DNA of 64,000 nucleotides from Clostridiales bacterium (GTDB lineage: Bacteria; Bacillota; Clostridia; Saccharofermentanales; DTU023). Both the position numbers and the translations under genes were made by a program. The notes under the pieces were generated by a model, which had not been told where the DNA came from, searched no databases, and saw only the letters and a list, made by a program, of their open reading frames with translations. Each line of letters begins with the position of its first letter. Within the stretch, counting starts at the first letter, position 1. Shown one piece after another: positions 16,268 to 24,645 of the stretch. Where the stretch lies: NCBI GenBank assembly GCA_004556925.1, contig SFFI01000007.1, positions 1 through 64,000 of the forward strand, given 5' to 3'.

Positions 16268-16525
16268 ATGATTGTATTTCACGTATTATTAGACACGGTA
16301 GATAAGGTCAAGAGCTTTGTGCAAATTTCTTCCCGTTATCCCTTCGAAATTGACCTGTCCTCCGGCCGCTATGTGGTAGATGGCAAATCCATCATGGGGA
16401 TTTTTTCTTTTGATTTAAGACATCCGGTAGAAGTCCGGGTCATGGCAGAAAGCCAAGACCAGGCACAGGCCTTTCTCCAAGACATTGATCGCCTGATCGT
16501 CGACCAGCCCCAAGACTTGGCCTAA
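16268..16525 (+). CDS. HPr-like protein lacking the phosphorylatable histidine
   Basis: I prefer the ATG at 16268 (GGGGG 5 bases upstream) to the GTG at 16208, which has no ribosome site and adds 20 unrelated residues. The 85-residue product keeps the HPr fold pattern: a first strand (IVFHVLLDTVDKV), FVQISSRYPFEIDL, the conserved VDGKSIMGIFSFDLRHPVEV around the Ser46 region (KSIMG) and a last helix (QAQAFLQDIDRLI). The His15 motif of true HPr (GLHARP) is replaced by a stretch without His, so it cannot take part in PTS phosphotransfer; Ser in KSIMG remains and could be phosphorylated as in Crh. A regulatory role is inferred. It converges with rnr. Confidence 0.75.
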   Translation: MIVFHVLLDTVDKVKSFVQISSRYPFEIDLSSGRYVVDGKSIMGIFSFDLRHPVEVRVMAESQDQAQAFLQDIDRLIVDQPQDLA

Positions 16526-16537
16526 AGTGGCCTAAAG

Positions 16538-18463
16538 CTACTTTTTCTTCCGACCCTTTCCCCGCAATTTGTGTTGATTGCGGCTCTTTTTTCGCCTGCC
16601 AGTCTGTTTGCCTGCTCGATGGGGCCCGTATTTTTGTTTGCGGCGGCCACCATGCCGGTGGCCCGCCTTGCCACCCCCTCCATGCAGAGGTGTTTCTTCA
16701 TGTTGGAGAAGCTTGAAATCCAAAAACCGCCTTTCCAGATCTACTCTAGCAATCTGAATCTTGACCTGGTCGCCCAGCTGATAATATTCCCCGGTATCGC
16801 GGTTCTGAGCCAGGAGACGGTCGGGATAAAACTGGATATAGCCAGAATCCATGCTGGCGTAGAGGACAGACCCTTCAACGGTATTCGGCAGCTGGACAAA
16901 AAAGCTGGAGTTGGAGAAGCCTGAAATTTCGCCCTGATAGGTCTCGCCCAGTTTATCTGCGTAATATTCCACAATCTTCTGGTCGTCCGAATCTCGCTCC
17001 GCATCTATGGAAACTCTTTCCATCTCGGAAATATGGGCCGCTACCAGCTTCAGGTTTTTCGGGCGTTTACCTGGGCTTTTGCCCTCCAGCTCAGCCTTTA
17101 CCGCCCGGTGGACCACTAGGTCGGCATAGCGGCGGATGGGGGCTGTAAAGTGGCAATACTGCTGGGAGGCCAAGCCAAAGTGGCCCAGGTCTTCCGTATC
17201 ATAGCGGGCCTTAGCCAAGGCCCGCAGGAGCATTTCCGAAAGGGTAAGCCCATAGGGCTCTGTCTTTATCTTAGATAAGAGTTGTTGCAGGTTTTTAGGC
17301 TGGATATCCCGTGGAATATGAATTCCCAGGCCCAGGTCTTCTGCATATTGCAGGACCAGGTCCATTTTCTCTCCGGGCGGGTCCTCGTGGACCCGGTAAA
17401 TAGCAGGCAGGCGGTATTCATCGCAGAAGGCCGCTACATATTCGTTGGCTGCGATCATGAAAGATTCAATGATTTGGTTGGCTTCGTCCTGCTTTTCCCC
17501 GTAGATATCGGCCACCTGGCCTTCCGCATCCAAGACTACCTTAGTTTCGGGAAAGTCAAAGACCAGGGCCCCTCGGCAGGTCCTCCGGGCGCTGAGCAGG
17601 GCTGACAGTTCCCGGGCCAGGCTTACAGACTCCAAGAACCAGTCCGGCAGACCTTCCGGCTCTTGGCCGGCAAAGATCTCCCGCAGTTCTTCGTAGGAAG
17701 ACCTCACCTTAGACTGGATGACCGTTTTGGCCAGCTGGCCAGCGATCACCTGACCCTCGGCGTTATAGTCGATGCGGCAAGACAGGCACAGCCGGTCGTG
17801 TCTAGGGTTTAAGCTGCAGAGTCCATTGGAAAGCTTGGGGGGCAGCATGGGCAGGACCCGGTCTACCAGATAAACCGAATTGGCCCGCTTAAAGGCTTCC
17901 TTATCGAGTTCTGTCTGAGGCCGGACATAGTGGCTCACATCCGCAATATGGACCCAGAGCCGGTAACCTGAACCTAGGCGTTCCACTGCAATGGCATCGT
18001 CCAAGTCGCGGGCATCCAGGCCATCTATGGTATAGGTGTGCTGGTCCCGTAAATCTAGGCGGCCCTGGGCGATTTCAGTCTCCAGATCCGCTGGATCAGG
18101 ATCGGGCGGCAGACTTTCCACCTCCGCTAAGACGGCAGGCGGAAAGGCTTCTCGCAAGAGGTAGGACCGGATAATGCCCGTGATGGCCACATCCCCCTTA
18201 CCGGGGTCTCCCAAGACCTCAACAATTTTGCCGTGGGCTTCTTCCTCGGAAACCACCGCCGTGAGCTCCACTACCACCTTCATGCCCAAAGGGGCGCCAT
18301 TTAAGTCCTGGCGGGCAATCGTAACAAAGCGGCCAAAGCGGGGGTCAGGGCTATCTAGGGCCACATAGTGGTCTTGGCCCTTGGTTTCTAGGGTCCCTAC
18401 ATAGCCGCGCTGGTTTTCTAAACGTATATCATAGCCTTGGGGCAGGCTGGCGAACTTGTCCAT
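16538..18463 (-). CDS. rnr: Ribonuclease R (RNB family exoribonuclease)
   Basis: The start is set at the ATG at 18463 (MDKFASLPQGYD), which has AGGAGT 6 bases upstream; the frame is open to 18523 but without a better site. The 641-residue enzyme degrades structured RNA 3' to 5'. The RNB catalytic region is clear (TYTIDGLDARDLDDAIAVER, with the Asp cluster binding Mg, and HYVRPQTELD...ANSVYL). Then come SFMIAANE and the S1 domain (GEISGFSNSSFFVQLPNTVEGS). The tail is Lys/Arg/Gly/His-rich (last 45 residues), as in RNase R. The N-terminal winged-helix region of longer homologues is missing: the protein starts directly with a cold-shock-like part. It is downstream of secG, a common pairing in Bacillota, but a terminator separates them. 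Confidence 0.9.
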   Translation of the reverse strand: MDKFASLPQGYDIRLENQRGYVGTLETKGQDHYVALDSPDPRFGRFVTIARQDLNGAPLGMKVVVELTAVVSEEEAHGKIVEVLGDPGKGDVAITGIIRSYLLREAFPPAVLAEVESLPPDPDPADLETEIAQGRLDLRDQHTYTIDGLDARDLDDAIAVERLGSGYRLWVHIADVSHYVRPQTELDKEAFKRANSVYLVDRVLPMLPPKLSNGLCSLNPRHDRLCLSCRIDYNAEGQVIAGQLAKTVIQSKVRSSYEELREIFAGQEPEGLPDWFLESVSLARELSALLSARRTCRGALVFDFPETKVVLDAEGQVADIYGEKQDEANQIIESFMIAANEYVAAFCDEYRLPAIYRVHEDPPGEKMDLVLQYAEDLGLGIHIPRDIQPKNLQQLLSKIKTEPYGLTLSEMLLRALAKARYDTEDLGHFGLASQQYCHFTAPIRRYADLVVHRAVKAELEGKSPGKRPKNLKLVAAHISEMERVSIDAERDSDDQKIVEYYADKLGETYQGEISGFSNSSFFVQLPNTVEGSVLYASMDSGYIQFYPDRLLAQNRDTGEYYQLGDQVKIQIARVDLERRFLDFKLLQHEETPLHGGGGKAGHRHGGRRKQKYGPHRAGKQTGRRKKSRNQHKLRGKGRKKK

Positions 18464-18576
18464 GTTTACTCCTATCCATATATGCTTAAGCCTGGGCTTT
18501 CCAGCCAGCAAGCCGTGCAGCATGGGTCCTCATTTGACTATACCGGTCTCCTCGACCGACTGTTGTTAAATCTTCA

Positions 18577-18608
18577 TAAAAAGAAAGACTGCCAACAGGG
18601 GGCAGTCT
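18577..18608 (-). terminator. Rho-independent terminator after secG
   Basis: AGACTGCC (18586-18593) and GGCAGTCT (18601-18608) form a stem followed on the minus strand by TTCTTTTT (18577-18585). It is 33 bases after the secG stop, so rnr, which starts 114 bases further, must have its own promoter or rely on read-through. Confidence 0.85.
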
Positions 18609-18641
18609 CATCATACGCGTTTTAGTCCTGTGTGTTGGTAA

Positions 18642-18890
18642 CTAAGCTACACGGCCGGTAAGCAGGTAGAGGATGATGGACAAGACAGCGAAGGAAATAG
18701 CCAAGACGGTCGTTAGCTTCTGCAGCTTTTCCTCAAAGCTGCCGCCATTAGACTTATCCATAAAGGTTTCAAAGTTACCCGCTAAGCTACCCAAGCCAGC
18801 CTCATCACCTTCCTGCAGGGCGACTAGGGTGACCAGGCCTACACAGACGATTATATCTAAAACTGCTAGAATCACGATTAAAACATGCAT
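18642..18890 (-). CDS. secG: Preprotein translocase subunit SecG
   Basis: The 82-residue protein has the SecG layout: an N-terminal membrane helix (about 3-25), a loop with VALQEGDEAGLGSLAG, which is the conserved QxG(D/K)xAGL(G/F) stretch, and a second helix (about 60-79). It joins SecYE in the membrane and helps SecA-driven export. Synteny with rnr supports the call. Upstream there are 60 bases to the hflC gene on the same strand. Confidence 0.93.
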   Translation of the reverse strand: MHVLIVILAVLDIIVCVGLVTLVALQEGDEAGLGSLAGNFETFMDKSNGGSFEEKLQKLTTVLAISFAVLSIILYLLTGRVA

Positions 18891-18949
18891 TTCTCTCTTA
18901 CCTCCGAAACACGGACTATCTTAGCATAGTATTTTTAGGCTTGCTAGCC

Positions 18950-20062
18950 TTATTTTTGGATTTCATCATCCGGGCGGTCTTCCCCACCGTCAGACAAGAT
19001 CTGGGCTAGGAAAGAATCCGGTCCTAAAATAACTGTTTTCTCTCCCTGTAGGCTCTGCTCCAGGGCATCCAGCTCTAAAGTGAAGCGATAGAAATCTGCC
19101 TTGTCCTTATCGCCATAGATCTCCTTGAGGATAGCCATATACTCTTCCTCCGCCTGGCCTTGAATCCGGCGGGCTTGAGCCTTGGCCTCCCCAATCATAA
19201 TGTCGTATTCCTTGTCCGTCTCATTCCGCATCTTGGCAGCCTCATAGTCACCATCTGCCTTGAAGGCAGCAGCCATCTGCTGACGTTCGGAAATCATGCG
19301 GTCATACACGGCGGAGAGGTTGTCTGTGGGCAGGTCATAGCGGCGGATTTCTACACGCAGGACTTCTATCCCATAGTTTGCCAGCTCCTCGCCAGCAAAG
19401 CGGGTCACCTGCTGGTTAAGGGAATCGCGGGAGCTTTCATCGTCGGTAATAATTTCCGACTGTTGCAAGCGGCCCATGATATTTTTGATATTAGAGTAGA
19501 CCGATGCATCAATACGCTTTTGCATCTCCCGGGTGTTGCCTCCGACCGTGCGGATGAAAGTAGAAACGTCATCAATCTTCCAAAGGACATAGGAGTCTAC
19601 CATCATGGCCTTCTTATCGGCGGTGAGAACCTCGGAAGGGTTGACATCGTAATACATGATCTTGTCCGTCAGGAAATTAATATCCTGGACAAAGGGTAGC
19701 TTAAACTTCAGACCGGCCTCCCTGCTGGTGGACACAATTTTGCCAAACTGGGTCACATAGGCCACCTGGCCTTCGGGCAGGATATAGAAGCAGTTGAAGA
19801 TCATAAAGACGATAAGCGCTAGGGCGAGCAGAATCCCCACGGACTTGCGAGATTTTGCCTGCTTTTTCTTACCCTTGTCCTGCTTGTCTTGAGAAGCGGA
19901 AAAGTCGATCTTCTCCTGGGACTTGCCACCCCCATCTTGTGCCGACTGGTCCGTGGCCTCCTGCTGATGTTTATCCTCTCCAAAGCCAAAGGACCAAGAG
20001 AACTTATTCTTATCTTGCTTGTCATGGTCTTTTTGAAAATCGTCGGGATTCCACTTGGCCAT
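18950..20062 (-). CDS. hflC: HflC-type prohibitin/SPFH protein
   Basis: The start is placed at the ATG at 20062 (MAKWNPDDFQKD), with AGGAGG 9 bases upstream and directly after the hflK stop (TAA-G-ATG). The 370-residue protein has an unusual charged N-terminal region of about 75 residues, rich in Lys, Asp and Gln, then one membrane helix (about 75-97), an SPFH/Band-7 domain (EGQVAYVTQFGKIVSTSREA) and a helical region ending with a HflC-like tail. HflK and HflC form a large ring around FtsH that limits its access to membrane substrates; ftsH itself begins at 63,189 in this window. The long cytosolic N-terminus is not typical of proteobacterial HflC. Confidence 0.85.
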   Translation of the reverse strand: MAKWNPDDFQKDHDKQDKNKFSWSFGFGEDKHQQEATDQSAQDGGGKSQEKIDFSASQDKQDKGKKKQAKSRKSVGILLALALIVFMIFNCFYILPEGQVAYVTQFGKIVSTSREAGLKFKLPFVQDINFLTDKIMYYDVNPSEVLTADKKAMMVDSYVLWKIDDVSTFIRTVGGNTREMQKRIDASVYSNIKNIMGRLQQSEIITDDESSRDSLNQQVTRFAGEELANYGIEVLRVEIRRYDLPTDNLSAVYDRMISERQQMAAAFKADGDYEAAKMRNETDKEYDIMIGEAKAQARRIQGQAEEEYMAILKEIYGDKDKADFYRFTLELDALEQSLQGEKTVILGPDSFLAQILSDGGEDRPDDEIQK

Positions 20063-20063
20063 C

Positions 20064-21062
20064 TTACTGACCTCCTTTGGCAGTTTCTTGCGGATTGTCA
20101 TGGTCCGCAACAATAGGGTCTAGGCTACTGTCGGGTTTGAGGGGCAGGTATTTGGAAACCTGGCCACTCTCATCCACAATCACATTGATACCAGGCAGGG
20201 TCTTCTCGATGACTTCCAGGTACATGCGGTTACGGCTAATATCCGGGAAGTTTTTATACTCGTTATAGATGGCCAGGTAGCGGTCTCTCAGGCCTTCAGC
20301 TTCTGCCACCCGGCTGGCCTTGTAAGCCTCAGCGTCTTTGATGAGGCGGTCTGCCTGGGACTTGGCTTCGGGCAGGCGGCGGTTGCGGTATTCCGCAGCC
20401 CGGTTGATGGTCATATCCTTCTCTTGCTTGGCCGTTTCAACGTCGCGGAAGGCCTTGGCTACGGCTTCTATGGGCGGCTCGGAATCGTTGACCTTGACGT
20501 CCAGAATTTGAATGCCGATGTCATTCTCCTCTAGTTTTTCCATCATCATTTCCTGGACTTCGTTTTGGATTTCATACTTGCCAGTCGTTAAGGCATCATC
20601 AATAGACTTGGTCCCTACGACCGATCGCACAGAGGCCATGAGCAGGTTGCGCAAGATAGCCTCCGGCTGTTCCGAGGAAAAAAGATACTTGATGGGGTCA
20701 GAGATCTTCCACTCCATGAAGAAGTCAATGTTAACCACGTTCATATCTCCCGTGATCATGAGGCTGTCATCTTCTTCTGAGTGGTAGATGCCGGTATCAT
20801 CTTGATAGTAGCCCAACTCCATCTTTTGGGTACGTTGGACCTGGAGAATGGTCACTTCCTGGATGGGCCAGGGCAGCTTGACATGCAGACCAGGGCCCGT
20901 CGTACTCGTGTACTTGCCGAAAGTCTGAATGACGGCCTGCTCGCTCTCCTTAACCGTATAAACCCCAGTAGAAACAATATAAACTACCAAGGCTAGGATC
21001 AAGATTAGGGTGATATTCCGGCCGTTGAGGGAAAATTTCTTTTTAGGCTGATTATTTGGCAT
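20064..21062 (-). CDS. hflK: HflK-type prohibitin/SPFH protein
   Basis: The 332-residue protein has a short cytosolic N-terminus, one membrane helix (about 17-38) and an SPFH domain with the HflK signature KESEQAVIQTFGKYTSTTGP and GLHVKLPWPIQEV. A helical coiled region follows (AEAEGLRDRYLAIYNEYKNF). It partners HflC, whose gene begins one base after this stop codon, so translation is coupled. GGGACG before the ATG at 21062 is a weak ribosome site. The pair is less common in Gram-positive bacteria than in proteobacteria. Confidence 0.87.
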   Translation of the reverse strand: MPNNQPKKKFSLNGRNITLILILALVVYIVSTGVYTVKESEQAVIQTFGKYTSTTGPGLHVKLPWPIQEVTILQVQRTQKMELGYYQDDTGIYHSEEDDSLMITGDMNVVNIDFFMEWKISDPIKYLFSSEQPEAILRNLLMASVRSVVGTKSIDDALTTGKYEIQNEVQEMMMEKLEENDIGIQILDVKVNDSEPPIEAVAKAFRDVETAKQEKDMTINRAAEYRNRRLPEAKSQADRLIKDAEAYKASRVAEAEGLRDRYLAIYNEYKNFPDISRNRMYLEVIEKTLPGINVIVDESGQVSKYLPLKPDSSLDPIVADHDNPQETAKGGQ

Positions 21063-21138
21063 AGGCGTCCCTTTCTAGAGATACTTTTATTCTAACTGAT
21101 TCGAACCGGCTAATTCAAAGAAAATCGGCATAAGCGAC

Positions 21139-23034
21139 TTATTCAAAGAAGCCAGCATAAGCCTGGAGAGGCAAGCCCCTCGGCTCATTGGTATCCATAA
21201 TAGCTTTAACTCGGCTTTGGGCAGTTTTGAGGTCGGCAATGGCCTGGTCCGTAAGCTGCCAGGCCTGGGGATCTTTAAGGCCCTGCTCAATAGGGATGGC
21301 CAGGGCTTTGGTGTAGGGCCGGTCACCCTTTTCAGGGTATTCTTTATACACAGTATGGGCTACATAGCCCGCACGATCCAAGGCCACCTTGCCATCGTCT
21401 CCCCGCTTGAAGGAGGCTAGGGCAATCAACCCATCCTGAGCTCTTCCCTCGGAATTGCCGGTGTCATACTGCTGGTTAGAGACACAGTTGCCCACCGAGT
21501 AGAAGCAGAGCATGGTGTGGTTTCCCTCTTCCGCGTCTACTGCCCGGATTTCCTGGATCACATGAGGGCCAGAACCCAAGACCAGGTCCACACCGCTGTT
21601 GGCTAAAACCTGGGCATAGTAGCCCTGGGCCTGGTCGCGTCCCCCGGCGTATTCGGTCCCCCAATGCATGAAGAAGATAAGGACCTCGGCGCCCGCCTTT
21701 TTCATCTCCTGGACCCGGTCTTCCAGACGTGCCGCATCTTCCTCCCAGAAGTCCGGCCAGTCAAGGCTTACATAGAAGGAGTCAATAAGCTGGGAATTCT
21801 TAACCGAGATGGGGACATTGTTGAAGCTACGCAGGGAAAGGTCGGCTCCTTGGCGGGGCGACTCATAGGTAAAAGCAGAAATACCCACCTTGATGCCGTT
21901 AATGTCTTGGATAAAGAAAGTGGGGTCATCAAAGTCTGCCCGGGTTCCCACGGGGATGAGTCCTGCTTCTTTGGCCACACGAGCGGTCCGCATCATGGCG
22001 TCCACATCAAAGTCCATCGCGTGGTTATTGGCTGTGATGGCCAGGTCAAAGCCTATTTCTTTGAGGTTGTCAGCCAGGTCTTCCGGGACTGAGAAGGAGG
22101 GGTAGCCGGCGTAAGGGGCTCCCCGGAAAACGCCTTCCATATCAAAAGCAGCCAAGTCAGCCTGCGCAATAATGGGGGCCAGATGGGTAAAGAGGGGGCG
22201 GAAGTCATAACGCCCATCCTCTCGCTCCCCCGCATTTAAGAGAGCATCGTGGATGAGGACATCACCAACCGCCGCGATTGTGAAAGTGTCTCCGTCTGGT
22301 CCGCTAGGAGTTTGGCCCCTTGGGGCTTTGCCGGCCTGAGCCTGGTCCTCCCCCGGAACTACACCCGGGTTGGGGGGCTGTTCCTGGTCCTCACCTGGAT
22401 TGCCCTGGCCCTGGTCCTGGCCCTGGCCCTCTTTTTGCCCTTGGTCATCTTGTTGTCCTCGGCCTTCTGCCTGGTCCTGGACCGAGTGCAAAGAGCCGGC
22501 CTGCAAATCCGCTTGGGGCTTGAGACCCCGCCGGTATTGGCCAACGACAATTAGGAGAGCGATCAAGAGGGCGAATAAGATCAGGGCAAAGAGTTTTTCT
22601 TTGCCGTATAAACCTGCCCTAGGGGCTTCTCTGCTGATTCCAGCACCTTCCCCAGGGAAGCTTTTCCTTGAGGGGCCTTCCCTTATAAAGCCTTCTGCGG
22701 AGGGCCCTTCCCTTGAGGGGCCTTCCCTTGTAAAGCCTTCTGCAGAGGGCCCTTCCCTTGAGGGGCCTTCCCTTGTAAAGCCTTCTGTTAAAGGCTCTTC
22801 TCTGCCGGGTCTTTTCCCTCTAGAGCCCCGAGGCTTGGACTTTTGCGGGACTCCAGCCCTAGTGCCTCTAGCCCCCCTGGTCCCAGCATCACTCAAACTG
22901 GTCACAGGTTTCTGGCTCTTCGTCTGGCTGTCTGCATAGTGACTTTGTGCAGGATCAGCAACGAAGGGTTGGCCAGCTCGTCTGAGGGGCCGGCGCGGCA
23001 TCCGCTTTTGCCTGTCATCTGGCTGATTGGTCAT
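21139..23034 (-). CDS. CapA-family (PGA_cap) metallophosphatase-like membrane protein with repetitive N-terminus
   Basis: The 631-residue protein has four parts. Residues 1-145 are basic and include 15-residue repeats (GFTREGPSREGPSAE type, about 85-125), coded by a 45-bp tandem repeat. One membrane helix follows at about 147-165, then a Gln/Gly/Asp-rich linker (about 175-245). The CapA domain starts near 250 with AAVGDVLIHD (metal-binding Asp and His), and continues with NNHAMDFD, FFMHWGTEYA and GSGPHVIQE, all typical. CapA domains occur in poly-gamma-glutamate capsule formation and in many uncharacterised surface phosphoesterases; no other cap genes lie nearby, so a capsule role is not supported. 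The domain would face outward. Confidence 0.85.
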   Translation of the reverse strand: MTNQPDDRQKRMPRRPLRRAGQPFVADPAQSHYADSQTKSQKPVTSLSDAGTRGARGTRAGVPQKSKPRGSRGKRPGREEPLTEGFTREGPSREGPSAEGFTREGPSREGPSAEGFIREGPSRKSFPGEGAGISREAPRAGLYGKEKLFALILFALLIALLIVVGQYRRGLKPQADLQAGSLHSVQDQAEGRGQQDDQGQKEGQGQDQGQGNPGEDQEQPPNPGVVPGEDQAQAGKAPRGQTPSGPDGDTFTIAAVGDVLIHDALLNAGEREDGRYDFRPLFTHLAPIIAQADLAAFDMEGVFRGAPYAGYPSFSVPEDLADNLKEIGFDLAITANNHAMDFDVDAMMRTARVAKEAGLIPVGTRADFDDPTFFIQDINGIKVGISAFTYESPRQGADLSLRSFNNVPISVKNSQLIDSFYVSLDWPDFWEEDAARLEDRVQEMKKAGAEVLIFFMHWGTEYAGGRDQAQGYYAQVLANSGVDLVLGSGPHVIQEIRAVDAEEGNHTMLCFYSVGNCVSNQQYDTGNSEGRAQDGLIALASFKRGDDGKVALDRAGYVAHTVYKEYPEKGDRPYTKALAIPIEQGLKDPQAWQLTDQAIADLKTAQSRVKAIMDTNEPRGLPLQAYAGFFE

Positions 23035-23088
23035 CTCTTCCTTCTTCCTTCAAGCACTTAAGCGCTGCATTTTGCCCCATAAACGACG

Positions 23089-23118
23089 AAAGACGAGAGG
23101 AGCTATCCTCTCGTCTTT
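23089..23118 (-). terminator. Terminator hairpin after tRNA-Val
   Basis: AAAGACGAGAGG and CCTCTCGTCTTT form a perfect 12-bp stem with a 6-base loop, starting 2 bases past the tRNA 3' end. The minus-strand continuation CGTCGTTTATG has few T, so the stem itself, with its CTTT arm, must do most of the work. Confidence 0.7.
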
Positions 23119-23119
23119 A

Positions 23120-23195
23120 TGGTGGGAGTAACAGGGCTCGAACCTGTGACATCTTGCTTGTAAGGCAAGCGCTCTCCCAGCTGAGCTATACTCCC
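23120..23195 (-). tRNA. tRNA-Val (anticodon TAC)
   Basis: On the minus strand GGGAGTA pairs with TACTCCC to form the acceptor stem, followed by A and an encoded CCA. The D arm (AGCTCAGCTGGGAGAGC), the anticodon arm CTTGC-CTTACAA-GCAAG with anticodon TAC, and the T arm (CAGGTTCGAACCTG) are all present. TAC reads valine codons. It is followed by its own terminator. Confidence 0.95.
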
Positions 23196-23423
23196 CTTTG
23201 GCTCGCTAGAGCAAAAGCTTTCGTATAGTAACATTTAATATTTAAGATTTCAAGCCCTAAGCGAATTTCCTGCTCCACCGGAAAAGTGAGTTAATTGCCA
23301 AAGTAAACAGGACATGCCACATAGACAACGAAAGTGAAAACAGTATTTCTCTGCTACGTGGGTAGCATGTATTCGTGTGGAAGTCGCGGAAATCATCTTT
23401 AACAGTAGATTACCAACCCAATA

Positions 23424-23894
23424 CCTGTGAGAATAGTAGAATTCATTTTTCACTAGTAATCCAGCCATTAGATTTCAATCAGTAACCTGTGGAAATTAAG
23501 CGATTCATCTTTCACAAGCTATTCTATCCCTAGATTTCAGCCAATTGCCTGTGGAACTTGAGGAATTCATTTTCCACAGGTAAACCTGCCCTTAGATTCC
23601 AAGCAATTAGCTGTGGAAATCGAAGAAGTCATTTTTCACAAGCCTTTCGTCCTTAATTATTTGGCCAAAATTCATGTGAAATAACTCATTATGGCATTCC
23701 ACCATAAATTGAGCTTATCCGGCCCTAGCAGAATTCATGTGAAATAACTCCATATGCTATTTCACCATATAATTTCCTTATCTGGTCTGGGAAAAAATAT
23801 TGTGAATCGAGCTAATATCATATTTCACAATAATTTTTGGCTTATTTCCCCCGCCCAAAGGCTTGTGAAATGGACAAAAGCAATATTCCACCAC
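23424..23894. repeat. Palindrome array A: eight units, period 62-63 bp, TGTGAA/TTCACA stems
   Basis: Units start at about 23424, 23486, 23548, 23610, 23672, 23735, 23798 and 23861. Each has a 31-34 bp imperfect palindrome with arms around TGTGGAA or TGTGAA on the left and TTTCACA or TTCCACA on the right, then about 30 bp of less conserved sequence. The best unit is CCTGTGGAAC (23548) with TTTTCCACAGG (23570-23580). In the unit near 23799 the outer bases are ATTGTGAA with TTCACAAT, so both arms changed together. The first four share GAATTCAT-like cores and the tail TAGATTTCA. Weaker relics can be seen back to about 23,270. No reading frame is supported. The array lies between tRNA-Val and pmbA and runs directly into array B. 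Confidence 0.8.
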
Positions 23895-23932
23895 ATTTGT
23901 GATTCTAACGGCCTGCCCGGCCGCCTGAATAT

Positions 23933-24337
23933 GGTTGGCAACCCCCTGATTTAGCGGATTTACCAACCATTATTAGGCTTTCCCAAGCAAATGTAAGCCG
24001 GAGAAAGGTTGGCAAAGTGCTACTTTAGCGGACTTGCCAACTCTTTTTTTGCTGTCTCTGCATGGGTTTGCCCCGAAAAGAGTTGGCAAAGTTGTGATTT
24101 GGCGGATTTGCCAACCTAAATCTCCTGCTAAAACGGCCCAGCCGGCCTGAAAAAGGTTGGCAAAGTGTTAATTTAGCGGATCTGCCAACCATTATTTGGC
24201 TTCACCAAGCAAATGTGAGCCGGAAAAAGGTTGGCAAACCCCTGATTTAGCGAACTTGCCAACCAAAATCTGTCGCTAAACCGGCTCGACCGGCCTGAAA
24301 AAGGTTGGCAAACCCTGATTTGGCGGACTTGCCAACC
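23933..24337. repeat. Palindrome array B: six 36-bp repeats at exactly 74-bp period
   Basis: Repeats start at 23933, 24007, 24081, 24155, 24229 and 24303 (the last is 35 bp). The consensus is GGTTGGCAAA, 16-17 variable bases around TTTAGCGGA, then TTGCCAACC, so each repeat is a palindrome with 9-10 bp arms. The five spacers are all exactly 38 bp. Spacers 1 and 4 are close relatives (AGCAAATGTAAGCCGG and AGCAAATGTGAGCCGG), as are 3 and 5 (CCGGCCTGAAAAA); spacer 2 is unique. The right arm of repeat 2 (TTGCCAACT) is complementary to the left arm of repeat 3 (AGTTGGCAA), so one base pair has changed across a spacer. The geometry is CRISPR-like, but the related spacers and the lack of cas genes argue against it. 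Confidence 0.85.
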
Positions 24338-24397
24338 AATGCCGGCTAGCAAAGGCTGCCTAAGAAGGTCATTAAAGAAAGGTCATTCCAAATTTAC

Positions 24398-24570
24398 ACA
24401 CTATTGCGGGCTTGACTTTCGGAATTCTGAATTCTCGGGCATTTTTACAACTAATGGGTGGGGCGCCGGACATTTTTGCAACTAATGGGTGGTATCGAGG
24501 GCAAATCCTCAAGTAGTGGATGACTTGACCGCTTAGACTCATCCATTACTTGCAAACTTGTCTGAAATTC
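24398..24570. repeat. Composite dispersed repeat, copy B (31-bp direct repeats plus inverted copy)
   Basis: It begins with CTATTGCGGGCTTGACTTTC, nearly identical to copy A at 2,368. The motif ACTAATGGGTGG-like occurs at 24447, 24478 and 24509, again at exactly 31 bp, and is closed by the inverted copy CATCCATTACTTGCAAAC (24540-24557). A linker of about 75 bp that ends in AGCAGAAGGGACAAAAGCC-like sequence, also seen in copy A, joins it to the 228-bp element at 24,646. This supports one compound element of about 476 bp, complete here and truncated at 2,368-2,640. Confidence 0.8.
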
Positions 24571-24645
24571 AAGAAAGGGGGTGCGGACAAAATACTGGAC
24601 TATGAAAGGAAAAGAAGGCAGGTAGCAGAAGGGACAAAAGCCCTC

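Noticed and set aside
23424..24337. CRISPR array
   Set aside because: Repeat and spacer lengths fit, but spacers are related to each other, repeats vary a lot, two stem types and periods are joined, and no cas gene is present in the window.
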